The position numbers were made by a program, and so were the translations under genes. Source: Paramacrobiotus metropolitanus (lineage: Eukaryota > Tardigrada > Eutardigrada > Parachela > Macrobiotidae). Taken from it: a DNA stretch of 64,000 nucleotides. Positions 32,219-43,923 of the stretch are shown one piece after another (the stretch's first letter is position 1; every line of letters starts with the position of its first letter). The stretch covers positions 1,426,001-1,490,000 of the forward strand of contig NW_026570236.1 in assembly GCF_019649055.1 (NCBI RefSeq), in the 5' to 3' direction. The notes below the pieces were generated by a model. That model ran no database searches. It was not told the origin of the DNA and was given only the letters and a program-made list of their open reading frames with translations.

Positions 32219-33359
32219 TGCAAAACAATAATAATTATTATTATAGCTATAGGCTAAGAGTGTAATACTCCTCCAAGAGCGTTACGGATGTCTAACATTT
32301 AACGTCACGTTGTAGTTTTGCATTTTGTACTGAATTATGGTGGTCGAATGGTGCGATTATTTTGTTAGCGTTTTAATTCTTCGCATTTATCGTACATTTT
32401 CTTTTTTTAAATCTTGTGTTACTGGTTCCTTCTACAACGGCATCGTATCGGCTTTTGGAATCGAGATGACCTTGTACCGACATCTTGTTGATTAATAATT
32501 CCGAACAGCACTAACATTTTCAGTTAAAGCTACGAGAAAGCCAGAGGAATCGTCGAGAACAGCATAAAAAGTACTTAAAAAACTCACCACTATGAGGAAA
32601 AAACAAATGGGACTGCAATGTCCGTCAAAAACAATGGGCTGATCCACTTCATTTTATAAAAAAAACTTTTTCCAAGTCTCCACTCAGTCATCCCGCATTG
32701 ACTCTTCTGTGGGACCGGAGATTTGCGGCCCGGCTGGCTTGTTCACATCGGAAGCTTGCTTAGCACCGCTGACAATATCATCGATGCGCAGTAATAAAAT
32801 CGCCGTTTAGAAACAACAGAACACTGGGTTATTTCAATTTTCCTGGGGGCTGCGGGTGAGTTGTTACACACCCGCAACAGCTTCGAAGTTTGAACACAAT
32901 CGGTCGTTACTGAGATAGAATGTGATACTTGCTGATCTGATATCGAGTGCTGAGTGATCCGATAGCTGCACCGTAAATTATAAGTGATCCAATGACGGAT
33001 CAAATCGAAGTACTGTTAATAATGGACATATGCGTTAGTGTTGATTAGCCTATGTGCACTTGTATTCAGTAAATTATTATGAGTTCGATAAGGTTCGCGG
33101 GTTTTTTATTACGCCGAATATGTGTTACGCCTGTGATACTGTGCACTAGGTTGCATTGGATTTAGAAGGGTCATAACAGAAGCATCAATCGCTGATGTCT
33201 CAAGACAAGATCAAGAAGTTCTGAAAAGCAAAGTATACAATAACTTTTGTGTTTGTGCCAGGTTTACAAATTTAAAGATAACGGGCATCGATCGATTCGT
33301 CAACTGTCGTTGTCGTAAACGCGCTTGGCGGCTACTTTACATTATTCGTTTCCATCTGG
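32219..33359. other. Intergenic
   Basis: No exon, RNA gene or clear repeat recognised between the immunoglobulin-like locus and the kinase stop codon. Confidence 0.4.
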
Positions 33360-34498
33360 CTAGGGAACGCTGCAGATACACGGCTGCAACGCTTCCTTCT
33401 CCTGCTCGTTTGGTACCAGTCTCCCTCGTATGCGGAGTAGTGCTGTTTTGACGTCTTCTGCCAGTGGTCGCTGTTTACTGTGCACATTGAGACAGTGTTG
33501 AACAAGGTCTCCGAAGTCTGGCGAAATTTTCTCGTTGACAACTGGAACGTAGCCATCAATGATCTTGGTGGCAAACATGCTGGGCGTGGTGGTATCCTGC
33601 ACTTCATAATACTCCAGAGCGGATGTCTCCACATCGGTTCGAACAAGGAGTTTTTCTCTGATACCAAAGCAGTGGTTCAATAAGTCTATAAGAATACATC
33701 CAAAGCTCCAGATGTCGGTCATTCGTCCCGGGGTTTGCGGGAGCTTCTCGTCCACGAGACCAAACTTTTTCAGCATTTCCGGTGACATGTAGCGGATACT
33801 GGCTTTCAAAGTAGCAATGTCGTGAGGCTTGGTGGAGCCTTGCTGCATCACCACCAGATCATCCAGATCGCTGATTACTAAATGATCATGATTGTGTTGG
33901 CGACGCTTGACCAGCACGTTACTTGGCTTCAGATCACCGTGGATTGTGCGATTCTGGTGGAGAAATGCTAATGCATCAGATATCTGCACTGCATGGCACA
34001 CAACCGTTTTTTCTTTCAGCAATTTCTTACTCTTTTCCCTGTTGTCTAGCAGCACCCTTAGAGTATCATCTAAAAATCCACAAAAACGTACCGACGTACT
34101 TCCGCTATACCTTGCAGCATTTAAAATATTATCGGAAACATTCATCTAAAAGAGATACCTTTGTAATAATCCATCAGAAACTCTATGGTGATGCCGCCCA
34201 CCGCGGTGATAAGCGATACTTTATGATACTGAACCAGATGGTCGTGCTTCAGTTCGTACAGCACTTTTTTCCATCGTTCGATTAAATCTGATCGCTTCTT
34301 CGGGTCGGTGAGCAAATCGGTATCTTTATCCAAATTTATAATTTTCACGGCAAGTCCACTTTTTCCGATTAATTCATTACTGAGATTCGTGAGTTTTGCT
34401 TTGTAAACTCGGCCGAACGAACCCATACCAATTAAATCCTTGGCAGAATAGTCATATTCACAATCGCTCCCGAATGATTCGACCACACTTGTCTCCAT
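33360..34498 (-). CDS. Divergent protein kinase
   Basis: Two exons: 34159-34498 and 33360-34069, joined across an 89-bp GT..AG intron in phase 1 (reading ..DYYKDDTLRVLL..); 349 residues, little more than the kinase domain. Seen: glycine loop GMGSFGRVYKA, the lysine strand GLAVKII, HGDLKPSNVLV (HRD-type catalytic loop with Asp and Asn kept), SDLDD where DFG is expected (Asp kept, Phe-Gly lost), IRYMSPEM in the activation segment, and TDIWSFGCILIDLL (subdomain IX). The key Lys and both Asp are present, so activity towards Ser/Thr is plausible. I cannot place it in a named kinase family; the APE motif is SPE and the inserts are unusual. The protein starts at ATG 34498. Confidence 0.85.
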
Positions 34499-35610
34499 AT
34501 TTTATTCCTGTTAAGTGCTCGTTATTTAGGTCAATTACAGACTTGTATTTTTTAAGGCAGTTTCACAATTGGTACTGAACGTTTGAAACAAAATTTAAGT
34601 CCTACTCTAGTACAAATGCGCTAATAACGGACTTTATTTCTTTGCTGCGCAGCGCAGCATTTATCTGAGTAATAATTACTCGTCGTTCTGTGTATATTGA
34701 CCGTGCAAACATTTTTCGATAAGACTATCATTACTTGCAGCTTGTGTGTAAAGTTTCACTTTGTCTCGTCACATTGCTTCGGCTTTATGTGCAAAGGGCG
34801 CAGTGTGACTGATGTACTCGTAATAATAATAATGTTCGATGGGTACGTAAGAATGTGGACAAGTCATGCAGTAACTAAACAAATTCGAGGCGAGGTATAC
34901 TGTACGTATTGAAACGCAGTACGCGAGAAATTTTTGCATGCTTGTTCTTCAGTCGGTACGACGGCAACATACGCTACTTTTAATTTTTCACACCGAAGTG
35001 TAACCTGAAAATGCTTAAAGCACTTGCGCCGGTACATCTGGACGGTTGTTTGTTTCAGGTTACTGCTTACATTGTTACAGGTACAGTATAATTATAGTTT
35101 ACACTATACAGGTACTGAGGTACATACAGGTATAAACGTACTACTGCAATACAGTACTAAACCCGTAATTTTTCGGTTTCAAGTGGCTTTGTGTTCAAGC
35201 TTCAAACAACTGCTCTCGTACCTTAATAATTGCATACAGTATGATGTGTTTACAGGTTAGTCCCTGTGCTATATACTGCATACGTATTGGCCAGCAGCTA
35301 TGTACACTGTACAGTACGGTGATCAAAACGATACACTTAAAAAAATCTGCTTACAACAAGTTAAAAAATGCAAATTGTGCACAATTATCGCGAAAACGCC
35401 ACGGGTTGAACAAGAATAGTCAATATCATGAGTTAACTGCTCAAACATCTGAGATCGTAAATTGCGTTTTTATTAGCGTTTGTTATGAAACCGTACCCAT
35501 GTCAATACAGATTATTATTATTTTTTGTAAAATTTATTAAGTGTCAGTACTTGGAACGCTGCGATGAATAAAACTTTCACCCCCAATAGACAAAATTAAA
35601 ATTGTTCTGT
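34499..35610. other. Intergenic between divergent kinase and fucosyltransferase genes
   Basis: The two flanking genes diverge, so promoters for both should lie here. No element can be named. No exon recognised. Confidence 0.4.
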
Positions 35611-37338
35611 ATGGCTGAGCAGGTCGATGAATATATTAATATCCCTCTTATAAATCCCAATGACTCCAGTAATGAGTCTGGCGATGAAGATTCCTATAAC
35701 GCTGCCAGTTCAACAAGGGTTACCGCTGACAAGAAGAAAAGTGTGAGGATACATAACGGATCTTCAGTTCGGCGAGACAAGTCGCCTCCTTTAACCGATG
35801 TGCAAATAGCCGTTGCGGATTCGAGCAGTCCTTGCTGTCGAAACAGTTTCTTACACAATAACTGGATCTCAGGTAAAATAATTACGCTAAACACTAACGA
35901 TTTCGGAAGCCGTCATAACGTGAAAATTTATTGGCCGTGTGGTAGAACGTTTGAGAACGTTACGTTGTTAGCCGTGTGTGTTACGTTTAAGAATATTTTC
36001 CCATGGTGCTGTATGCTCACATTTCTCTATACCGACTTGAATTGAAAACTTCAAAATTTTTTCAGTATTTCTATTGTCTACAATACTAGCATGGATTGTG
36101 TGGATGGGCGCCAGGGAATTATTCAAACACTGGGAAAATGTTGCCGATTTGCCGGCAATTAAACCGGCGCTTGCTCATTGTCCACAGTTGGAGGACGGAA
36201 GAAATATCGATCCAGTGAGTTGTGGCAATCCAAAAATTTTATAATTTGATGCGATTTACTATATTAATATATTCCCGGACAGATATTAATCGCCATCAAC
36301 CGTGGAGGACGTGATCATCTCCTCGACCTGCAGGACTGCTCATTAGACATTTCTCACAAATTAACGATTCGACGGTTGACCCTGCGTGCCCAACAAAAAC
36401 AAAATCGTATATCGAATTACACGATTCCTTATTCGAAACACCTAAAAACACACTCCTACTTAGTACCAAAATTATTGGAGTCACGCCCGGCCAAAGGACT
36501 GGGAAACTGGATGTTTGCACTGGCCGCGGTTTATGGCATCGCTAGACAGCATCAATGGCAATGGAATCCCGCATTTCCCGGCAGTTCTCAAGGTATCCCC
36601 TTAGTCCACGAGCGGAAGCATTATTTCCGAGAATTTTCTATAGAAACGGCAGAAAATTCAACAGTCTATCAGGAATTAAAAACCAAGGGATTCGCAATGT
36701 ATGATCCCATTGTGACAAAAATTAATACTTTATATCACAACGTGAGCATCAGTTTGGATGGATATCTACAGGCCTATCGATATTTCGATCTCTACCGTGA
36801 AGATATTAAACAGCTGTTTTTGTTTAATGTGGAAATCTTTTTCACTGCGATTTCTCTAATTAGCAATCTGTTGGACGATTACCTAAAACGAACACCGTCT
36901 ACAAAAAACTGGAAGAACTTGCCGAATCTTGTTGGGATCCATGTGCGACGGGGAGATATACTGGAGGAGCGATATCGCGCGGAAGGTCATGAACCGGCAA
37001 CCGAGGCGTATCTGCTGCGTGCCACGCTGCATATGGAAATGGCTTACGCGCCGGCATTATTTATCATAGTAACCAATGATGTCATCTACTGTCGGAAGGT
37101 TTTCAAAGGGGACAGTTTCTTGTTTGTCGAGCATCAGACAGAGGATGTCGATATGGCCATGCTGACGCTAATGGACTATATTGTTCTCAGTGTGGGCAGC
37201 TTCGGTTGGTGGGCGGCGTATTTAAGTGACGCTCGCGAAGTTTATTACTACAAATACTGGCCACGAAACGGTACACAAATGCACAAAGAATTAGTTCCTG
37301 AGGATTATTTTTTGCAAAGCTGGACAGCCTTCGAATAA
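35611..37338 (+). CDS. Alpha-1,2-fucosyltransferase-like enzyme (GT11 family)
   Basis: Type II Golgi membrane enzyme expected to transfer fucose from GDP-fucose to galactose-ended glycans. Three exons: 35611-35872, 36066-36214, 36283-37338; phases 1 and 0 match, 488 residues. Residues 1-87 are a long Ser-rich cytoplasmic tail (EQVDEYINIPLINPNDS). Exon 2 carries the single membrane anchor (FLLSTILAWIVWMGA) and stem. Catalytic-domain signs: GLGNWMFALAAVYGIA (matching the family G-x-x-G-N-x-M-F), VGIHVRRGDI (the GDP-fucose-binding motif of alpha-1,2 and alpha-1,6 fucosyltransferases), VTNDVIYCRKVF, and SVGSFGWWAAYLS near the end. The cytoplasmic tail is unusually long for the family. Acceptor specificity is inferred from family only. 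Confidence 0.88.
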
Positions 37339-37550
37339 ATTTGTGCGTTATCTTCGTATTCCGTTGATGGAAAATCTTGGTAAAGTACTTAACAGCGTGG
37401 AGAATAAAACAGTAACAAATCCACCACGATAACCAAAGCTGCCGTAGAAGCATTGTGGCTTATATGAAGTGTATACAACCGTTCTTGTATTATTCCTGCT
37501 GTATACTGCGTTATATTTATACGACATTTGAAAGTTCCGTTAATTCATAA

Positions 37551-39184
37551 CTAATGCGTTGCGTTGTTAGAAGCAGTAGCACTGGACGCCGAATCTTTGT
37601 TAGACGAAATTTCATGGACTACCAATAAATAGGTCGCCAGCAAACCGATAATCTGAAACATAAAAGTTTTTTCACAGCCGCCTAAAGACGGTCAAGATTC
37701 ACGTATATAAAAAAGCAGTTCAACTGGTTTCTAGGTTTTGTCCTATGATTTGATCTGCTCTTATTTTATGAATAAAACAGTTGATCATTTTACTGATGCT
37801 AAAAAGCTTCAGCCGAGTAAGTCCAGTAACGGCTGGGATTTTGTTGTTTTAAGAATCACATGTGTACCGTGAAAATGAAGTTGGTATCCAGAACAACCAA
37901 ACTCCATCCAGTAAATGCCACGGGTGAATCACTGAGACGTTGAAGGGTGACACTCAACTGTTTTCGTATCCTTCCATTTGAATGGAGTTTTTCCATTATT
38001 GTGTAAAAGATCGGCACAATGTTATGCGCCTGTACAGAGTAGGTTGTTAACATGACATTATAATGATATCCCTGCAACACTTGCATGGCAATGTACTGTA
38101 AATTTAAAATACGTGAATTATTTACTGTAACGTGTAAGGATGAATAGCTCTAGAAGTCGAGAACAATGGCGTGTAAAGACTTGGAATGAAATCGTACTTT
38201 TATTTTGACGAAACTAGCTGCTACGAGACAAATGAACACGAGCGCCACATTGGAAGCTCCTTCGAAAACCACCGACAAAAAGTCGGCCATTGTGGGCTTT
38301 ATGAAGAATCCCAGTGGAACAGTTAATCGGCCTTGTGTGACGTGGCCAACCATCAGCACGATTTCCACAGTGCAGCAGCAAATAAAGAGAAATATTCCCG
38401 GGGCAAAAACGTCATCGAGCCGACAAACAATAGTGGAGAGTCTGTGATGGATCAATCGCAACTTTTCCAATTCTTCTGCAAACTGTGTAGGTGTTATGGA
38501 GTTGCTCTCGAGGTAGCCATAAATATTTGTGACCTGGCGAACTACTTTGTCGAAAGTGCAGCCAATGATGACGCCTAGCGATGCATAAATAACGGCCAAA
38601 GTAAAGAGTGGCATCGTGCCGCTTAGTACTGGAATGAGTTGGAAGCAGGTAATGGCCCACACTGTAGCAAGTTTTATTCCGAAAATATCGGATACAGTAG
38701 GAGACCAAATAGCGCTATGCAGATGGGAATACGCCCAAAGCAGTATGACAATAACGCAGCAACAGGCTTGGCAGTGCAGCGTTCGCATTACATACGTGTA
38801 AATGTGGGGCGCGATTGGGTATTCTTTACAGATCAACTTCAGGTCTTCAACAGCATCATGCAAAGATCGCGATGCGGGAATACACACCACAATTAGCAGT
38901 ACCGCAAATATTTCAAAGTCGAAAATCATGGCGGCTGCCAGAGCCAGCCTGGGTATATCGTCTGCCGAGGTGACCGTGCGTATAGTCTGATACGTTACTG
39001 CGCTTATGGCCACCAAACCGATTGCGGAAGCCACGATCCACACTGCAGCCGCCATTGTCCCCCAGATGGACAGTTTTCTCTCACCCATTTGATGATGCCA
39101 GACCTGCAGTCCACCCAAACGCAACAAAGCCATTAGTCTGTTGGAAACATGGTCAAATGTAAATACACGTTGATCGACTGTCAT
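37551..39184 (-). CDS. Gustatory-receptor-like seven-span protein 1
   Basis: Three exons: 38198-39184 (329 codons from ATG 39184), 37868-38029 (54), 37551-37652 (33 plus stop), all phase 0; 416 residues, a normal length for insect-type gustatory receptors. Exon 1 holds about six hydrophobic spans, including MAAAVWIVASAIGLVAISAV, FEIFAVLLIVVCIPASRSLH and FLFICCCTVEIVLMVG. Exon 2 has KQLSVTLQRL then SPVAFTGWSL; exon 3 starts IIGLLATYLLVVHEI, which resembles the TY-hydrophobic end of TM7 in this superfamily, and the position of the final introns also fits. Such proteins are ligand-gated cation channels or chemoreceptors with the N-terminus inside. The next gene is a close paralogue. Ligand unknown. 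Confidence 0.8.
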
Positions 39185-39665
39185 TTTCAGAGCGTCAAAA
39201 ATCAAAAAAACATAAACCAGACAATGCAGTATTAAACATAAACCTGACAGACCAGAAACCAGTATTTAAATATGTTCTAAGAAAAACTGTCTAGTTCATC
39301 ACCAAGCATCAACTGTTCGACAAAAAACCAATCAGCTAATCGCTTATCGACCGCTTAACTTTAAGATAGTGACCTACGCTGTGTGCTCACGTTATTATGG
39401 GAATGCAACGCGCACAGAAGTCGATCTGCTGTTTGAAATTTTACTGACGAGAGAAAGGGGATTCAGCATGCTAAACGGTTGAGACATGTACAATACGCAT
39501 CATCCAGGTAAAGGTTTACAGTAATGTATGCATTGAGAACCCTTGAAACTGCTGCGGCTTACATATTTATTCATTTTTATGCAGACACTGGGAACTAAAG
39601 CCCCATTTGTGATCCCGCTTCGCTTGACAGGTTTTATTTGTATAAGCTCTGCAAATGCCTTTATA
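39185..39665. other. Spacer between the two gustatory-receptor-like genes
   Basis: About 480 bp between the start of copy 1 and the stop of copy 2. It should hold the copy 1 promoter. Nothing specific seen. Confidence 0.4.
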
Positions 39666-41176
39666 TTATGAGTGTGGGCAGCAACTGCAAGTCCCGTTTA
39701 TCAAGAAGCAGTTTATTGCACTAGGAAAACCAGCTTTGGATGTCGAGTCGTTACGAGAGGTAATTTCGTGGGCTACCAACAAATACGTCACCAGCAAGCC
39801 GATAATCTGCAAACAGATGCTTAGCCGTCCAAAAGAAACTTCATTGCCAATTTTCGGTTATGTCATTCGAATACAATTGAGAATTCTACAGATTCGTTCT
39901 ACTCGTTATTCTTTTGAACCTTTGCTAAGTGAAGTAGAAACTACGCACCGTGAAAATAAAGTTGGTATCCAAATTTACCAGACTCCATCCAGTAAATGCC
40001 ACAGGAGAATCATTGAGACGGTGTAGCGTGACACTTAACTGTTTGTGAATTTTTTCGTTTCCATGAAATTTCTCCAGGATAATGTACAATACCGGCACAA
40101 CGCTGTGCGCCTATAAATAGATAATAACTCACATCGTAGCATGTAAATGTTTTGTTTCATAATTGTTTGCATAAAGGTGTTCGACTTATTTTTATTTTGA
40201 CGAAACTCGCAGCTATGAGACAGATGAACAGAAGCCCCGCGTTGGAACCTGCTGACACAACAGACGACCAGAAGTCTTCCGTGGATGGTTTTAAGAAAAA
40301 TCCCAGCGGAACTGTCGGTTGACCTTCCGCAACGTAGCCAATCATGAGCACAACTTCCGCCGTGCAGCAACAAAGCAGGAGAAAAATCCCCGGGGCAAAA
40401 ACGTCATCAAAACGACAAACACTGGTGGATAGTCTCAGATGCACCAAGCGTAACCTTTCCAAATCTTGGGCGAACTGTACCATTGTGAAGGAGCTGTTGT
40501 CCAGATTGTCGCAAACACACCTGACTTCCCTAGCCACTTTATCAAATGCGCAGCCAATCATAACGCACAGCGATGCATAGAAAGCAAATAATGCGTAAGT
40601 GGGGATTATAGCACTTAGCAGAGGAATCACCTGGAAGCATGTACTAGCCCACACCGTAAGAATTTGTAGTCCAAAAACACAAGATGTAGAGGGAGACGAA
40701 ATGACGCCATGTAAATGAGAATATGCCCAAAGCATTAAAAGAATAATAGCACATGAGCAGTGGCAAAAAAGTATTTGTAATATATACTTGTAAATATTGG
40801 TCGCGATTGGGTACTCTTTCAAAATCAACTTCAGCTCTTCAACGGCATCATGCAGAGAACGCGATGTGGAAATGCACACCACAATCAGCAGTACCGCATA
40901 TATTTCAAAACTGAAGATCATGGCGGCAGCCAGTGCCAACCTTGCCATATCATCTGCCGAAGGGACCGTGCGGATAGTTTGATAGGTCACATCACTGATG
41001 ACAGTCAAACCAGTCGCGATAGCCGCGAGCCACAATCCAGCGAAAACGATTCCCCAAGTTGACACTTTTCTCTCACACAACTGATGATACCACACATGTA
41101 GTCCTCCAAATCGTAACAAGACCATTAATTTGCTGGCGACGTTTTCAAACGAGTACGAAAACAAATCAACCGCCAT
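39666..41176 (-). CDS. Gustatory-receptor-like seven-span protein 2, with doubtful first splice donor
   Basis: Tandem paralogue of the previous gene. Exon 1 from ATG 41176 to about 40190, ending SFVKIK as in copy 1; exon 2 39949-40110 (162 bp, the same length as copy 1, KQLSVTLHRLNDSPVAFTGW); exon 3 39666-39806 (IIGLLVTYLLVAHEI, then a Cys-rich tail CFLINGTCSCCPHS). Seven hydrophobic spans, including FEIYAVLLIVVCISTSRSLH and FLLLCCCTAEVVLMIG. In copy 1 exon 1 is followed by GTACGA; here the same position reads ATAAGT. The nearest GT is four bases on and would put exon 2 out of frame. Reading through gives ISRTPLCKQL and a stop. So the C-terminal span may be lost, or another donor is used. Confidence 0.72.
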
Positions 41177-42553
41177 CTTTACTAGTATAAGGTACGGAGA
41201 TTGTATTGCTTAGGTTTTGAACAATTTTTTAAACAATGACAGGTTAGTCCTTCCAAGCTTATGGCACGAAGGACTTTCCTGATCGTTTGCCCAGCACGTA
41301 CGTAATCGACACGTTTAGACTGTTTGTTCGCGGCGACTTGGGAATTCAACGCAATAGAGCAGGGCAGCTGCTCCGTTTCAACGTTTTAAATAGAAAAAAG
41401 GATTGTTCTTGTGCGAAATCAAAAAGATTCGTAACTACTTTCGGATAACCTGTATTGCGTACTCCGTGTGGTACGAAATTTGTGGCACATAGATTTGATT
41501 TCGATACAAAATTAAAGTCCTGAATACGCAGAATACGAATTATTTATCATTTATCATTCATCATGCGGGATTCTGCATTTTCATAGAACTTTGCCCTTTT
41601 TTGTAATTACAGTCTAGGCAGCTTTGATGTGGTGTTTTATGGCATGCCTGATTAACATCACAAAACAATTACAGAATCTCTATAAATGCAGATCTGTGCA
41701 GATATTGTGGGTCGTGTACATAACCGGAACTTGTAGACCACGCTTGCTCAGCAGATACAGTTTGGGTCTAACGAAGCATTGTCAGCACTGTTGGCGATAC
41801 TCTAATTTTGGGTTGTTTCGTTCAGTTTCTTTGCGCAGATAATTGCAGCGTATTTTTTGTGAATGATTTGTTAATAATAAGGAGCTAATATTAACGTTTC
41901 GCGGGCGTTTAGATGGTAATATCACATATCGTTATGTGGCATTTGTAGCTAATACCACGCATTACGCAGCTCGGACTTCCGCCTTAGAGAATACACCACT
42001 TTAGTTCACTTTCTGGTGGTTTACTCTAATTAATGGCTTGCACTAATGGCACAATTCGACAATAATTCTGGGTTCCCGTAGCGTGTTACCTCACATGCGA
42101 ATCCTATTGGTAGAAATCACCAAACCGCAGACAAATGCCGCGTAAGATCAAACAAAATAGCATAGACTAGTATCCCACATGGTGAAGACGAACAACCCAC
42201 CATCAAAATTTCGCGTGAAGTCGTTGCGCAATTCTTGTTCGTAGCAGTTAATTGTCCATGGCAAAGTTGGGCGAAATTAGGTTAATTAGCACCTTAGGTC
42301 GCTTGTTTGTACCCGAGAATTTTAGAACGATCGAGTTTCGTAAAAAAGCGGAAAAACAAATCGATAAATCCTGATAATTAGTTTTGTAAGAGCGAGTGTT
42401 CATTAACTAATAACAAATACAGTAGTACCACATAACAAACCATGAAAAAAACTATATAAAATGCATTGTTTTACGCAGGCTTTATTGTGTCGAAAACATA
42501 TTAGGGTATAACTTGTTTTGGTAGCCTGTGTAATTGCAGCCACATCAGGAACA
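41177..42553. other. Intergenic
   Basis: AT-rich. No exon or repeat recognised. The flanking genes diverge, so two promoters are expected here. Confidence 0.4.
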
Positions 42554-43518
42554 ATGTCGTGGCTAGTGAGTTTCGTATCTATGATAACGACCTTCCTTTT
42601 GTATACTGGACTCACTTCCGGTCAGGGTTATGGAGGTTATGGATCAAGTTTCGCACAAAGCTGCTCCACCGCATGTTCCGTTTCGTATCCACCCGTTAAC
42701 GCTTCGGACTGCTTTATGTTACTAATTGATTACCAGTCCGGCACCTTATATTTTGTTCGTAATGTTCCTCGCGCACAGGTGTGTTTTTTGCGGTTGAAAG
42801 AGTGACCCTTTTTTGCTTTAGAGAAACAAGGTCGAAATTTGCGTTGGTATCTGGGTACTACTCGTATTTATACTACGCATGAGAAACGGTGTAGCACTCT
42901 TGTCGTTGTAGTTTTCCACACCTTGCGTTTTTAGATTTAACCGTTATAATTGATAACCTTTAATAATGCTGTGATATGGCGCAGGTATTAGGTAACATGA
43001 AATACTTGGCTCTGCTCGCCAAAATACTTAACATACCAACGGTCATGACCACCAGTTTGGAAGACCAATTCGACGGACCCGTTGTGACTGATCTGCAGCA
43101 GATTTTGCCGGACTCTTACGCCAGTCGTATTCCCCGCCATGGCACCATCAACCCTTGGGAGGAACCGGCTTTTAAAGCGGCCGCCATTAAAGCAGCTGGT
43201 GGACGAAAGACGGCCATCATTGCCGGTCTGACCAACGATGTCTGCGTGGTTAACCCGGCCATCTCCATTAAACAGGACGGGTTTAACGTGATAGCAGTGC
43301 AGGATGCCAGTGGTAGTCCCAACGCGCAGGCGGATGAGAATGCCCGACGCCGGTGGGAGATGGCCGGTGTCCGCACGTTCACGACAACGGCGCTACTGAC
43401 GGAGATGGCTCATGACTGGAATAACCCCGATGGTGCGAAAGTGCTGCAGCAGCTGGTCATTGACCAGTATCTTCCCTCGTTTAATACAACTTATCCTTTT
43501 CAAGCTGGCATTAATTGA
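42554..43518 (+). CDS. Secreted YcaC-like isochorismatase-fold hydrolase
   Basis: Two exons, 42554-42778 and 42985-43518, phase 0, 252 residues. Residues 1-25 form a signal peptide (LVSFVSMITTFLLYTGLTSG), then a Gly/Tyr-rich and Cys-containing linker (GYGGYGSSF). The core begins FMLLIDYQSGTLYFVRNVPR (the conserved Asp), then KILNIPTVMTTSLEDQFDGP, then IPRHGTINPWEEPAF, and AIIAGLTNDVCVVNPAI with the nucleophilic Cys; DASGSPNAQADENAR follows. This is the cysteine-hydrolase (isochorismatase-like) fold, closest in my judgement to bacterial YcaC-type hydrolases of unknown substrate. Secretion, an intron and animal neighbours show it is resident in this genome. A bacterial origin by gene transfer is possible but untested. 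Confidence 0.88.
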
Positions 43519-43923
43519 TAAGTGATGGTTTGTTCAGTCATTAATTTATGAAGTTAATGTGGAAATTATCCGTTTTAGTTGCGCAAATATTATGATAGCT
43601 GATGTGAGGATACACGTCATACTTTTTTTGTAGTAAAATTGCTTAATTGCATAAACAAAAGTTTGTATTCTTGAACTCGATTACATAATTTTACTTTTTT
43701 CATGGAGAATCTCTGGTAATGGTCACAGAGAAGAGCTTGAACTCCCTAAAAAACCATTCTAGTGTATCTGGGATTGTAGCGACAGGGTAATCTTTTAGAA
43801 GCAGATTAATACTTTGTATTTTAGATAAAAAACCAGCGCTTGTTAAGCTTCGTGCTGTCAGAGGGAAGTTAGGGATTATACGCACTGTGCATTTAACGTA
43901 ATGGCAAGACACATAGGCATTTA
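43519..43923. other. Intergenic between converging genes
   Basis: Between the stop of the hydrolase gene and the stop of gene E. Only 3' sequences are expected. A 70-codon minus-strand open frame at 43700-43912 has no recognisable features. Confidence 0.45.

Noticed and set aside
34145-34158. A 13-base intron-like GTATCTCTTTTAG in the kinase gene
   Set aside because: Removing it leads to a stop within a few codons. The 89-bp intron ending at 34070 joins the frames cleanly as YYKDDTLRVLL.
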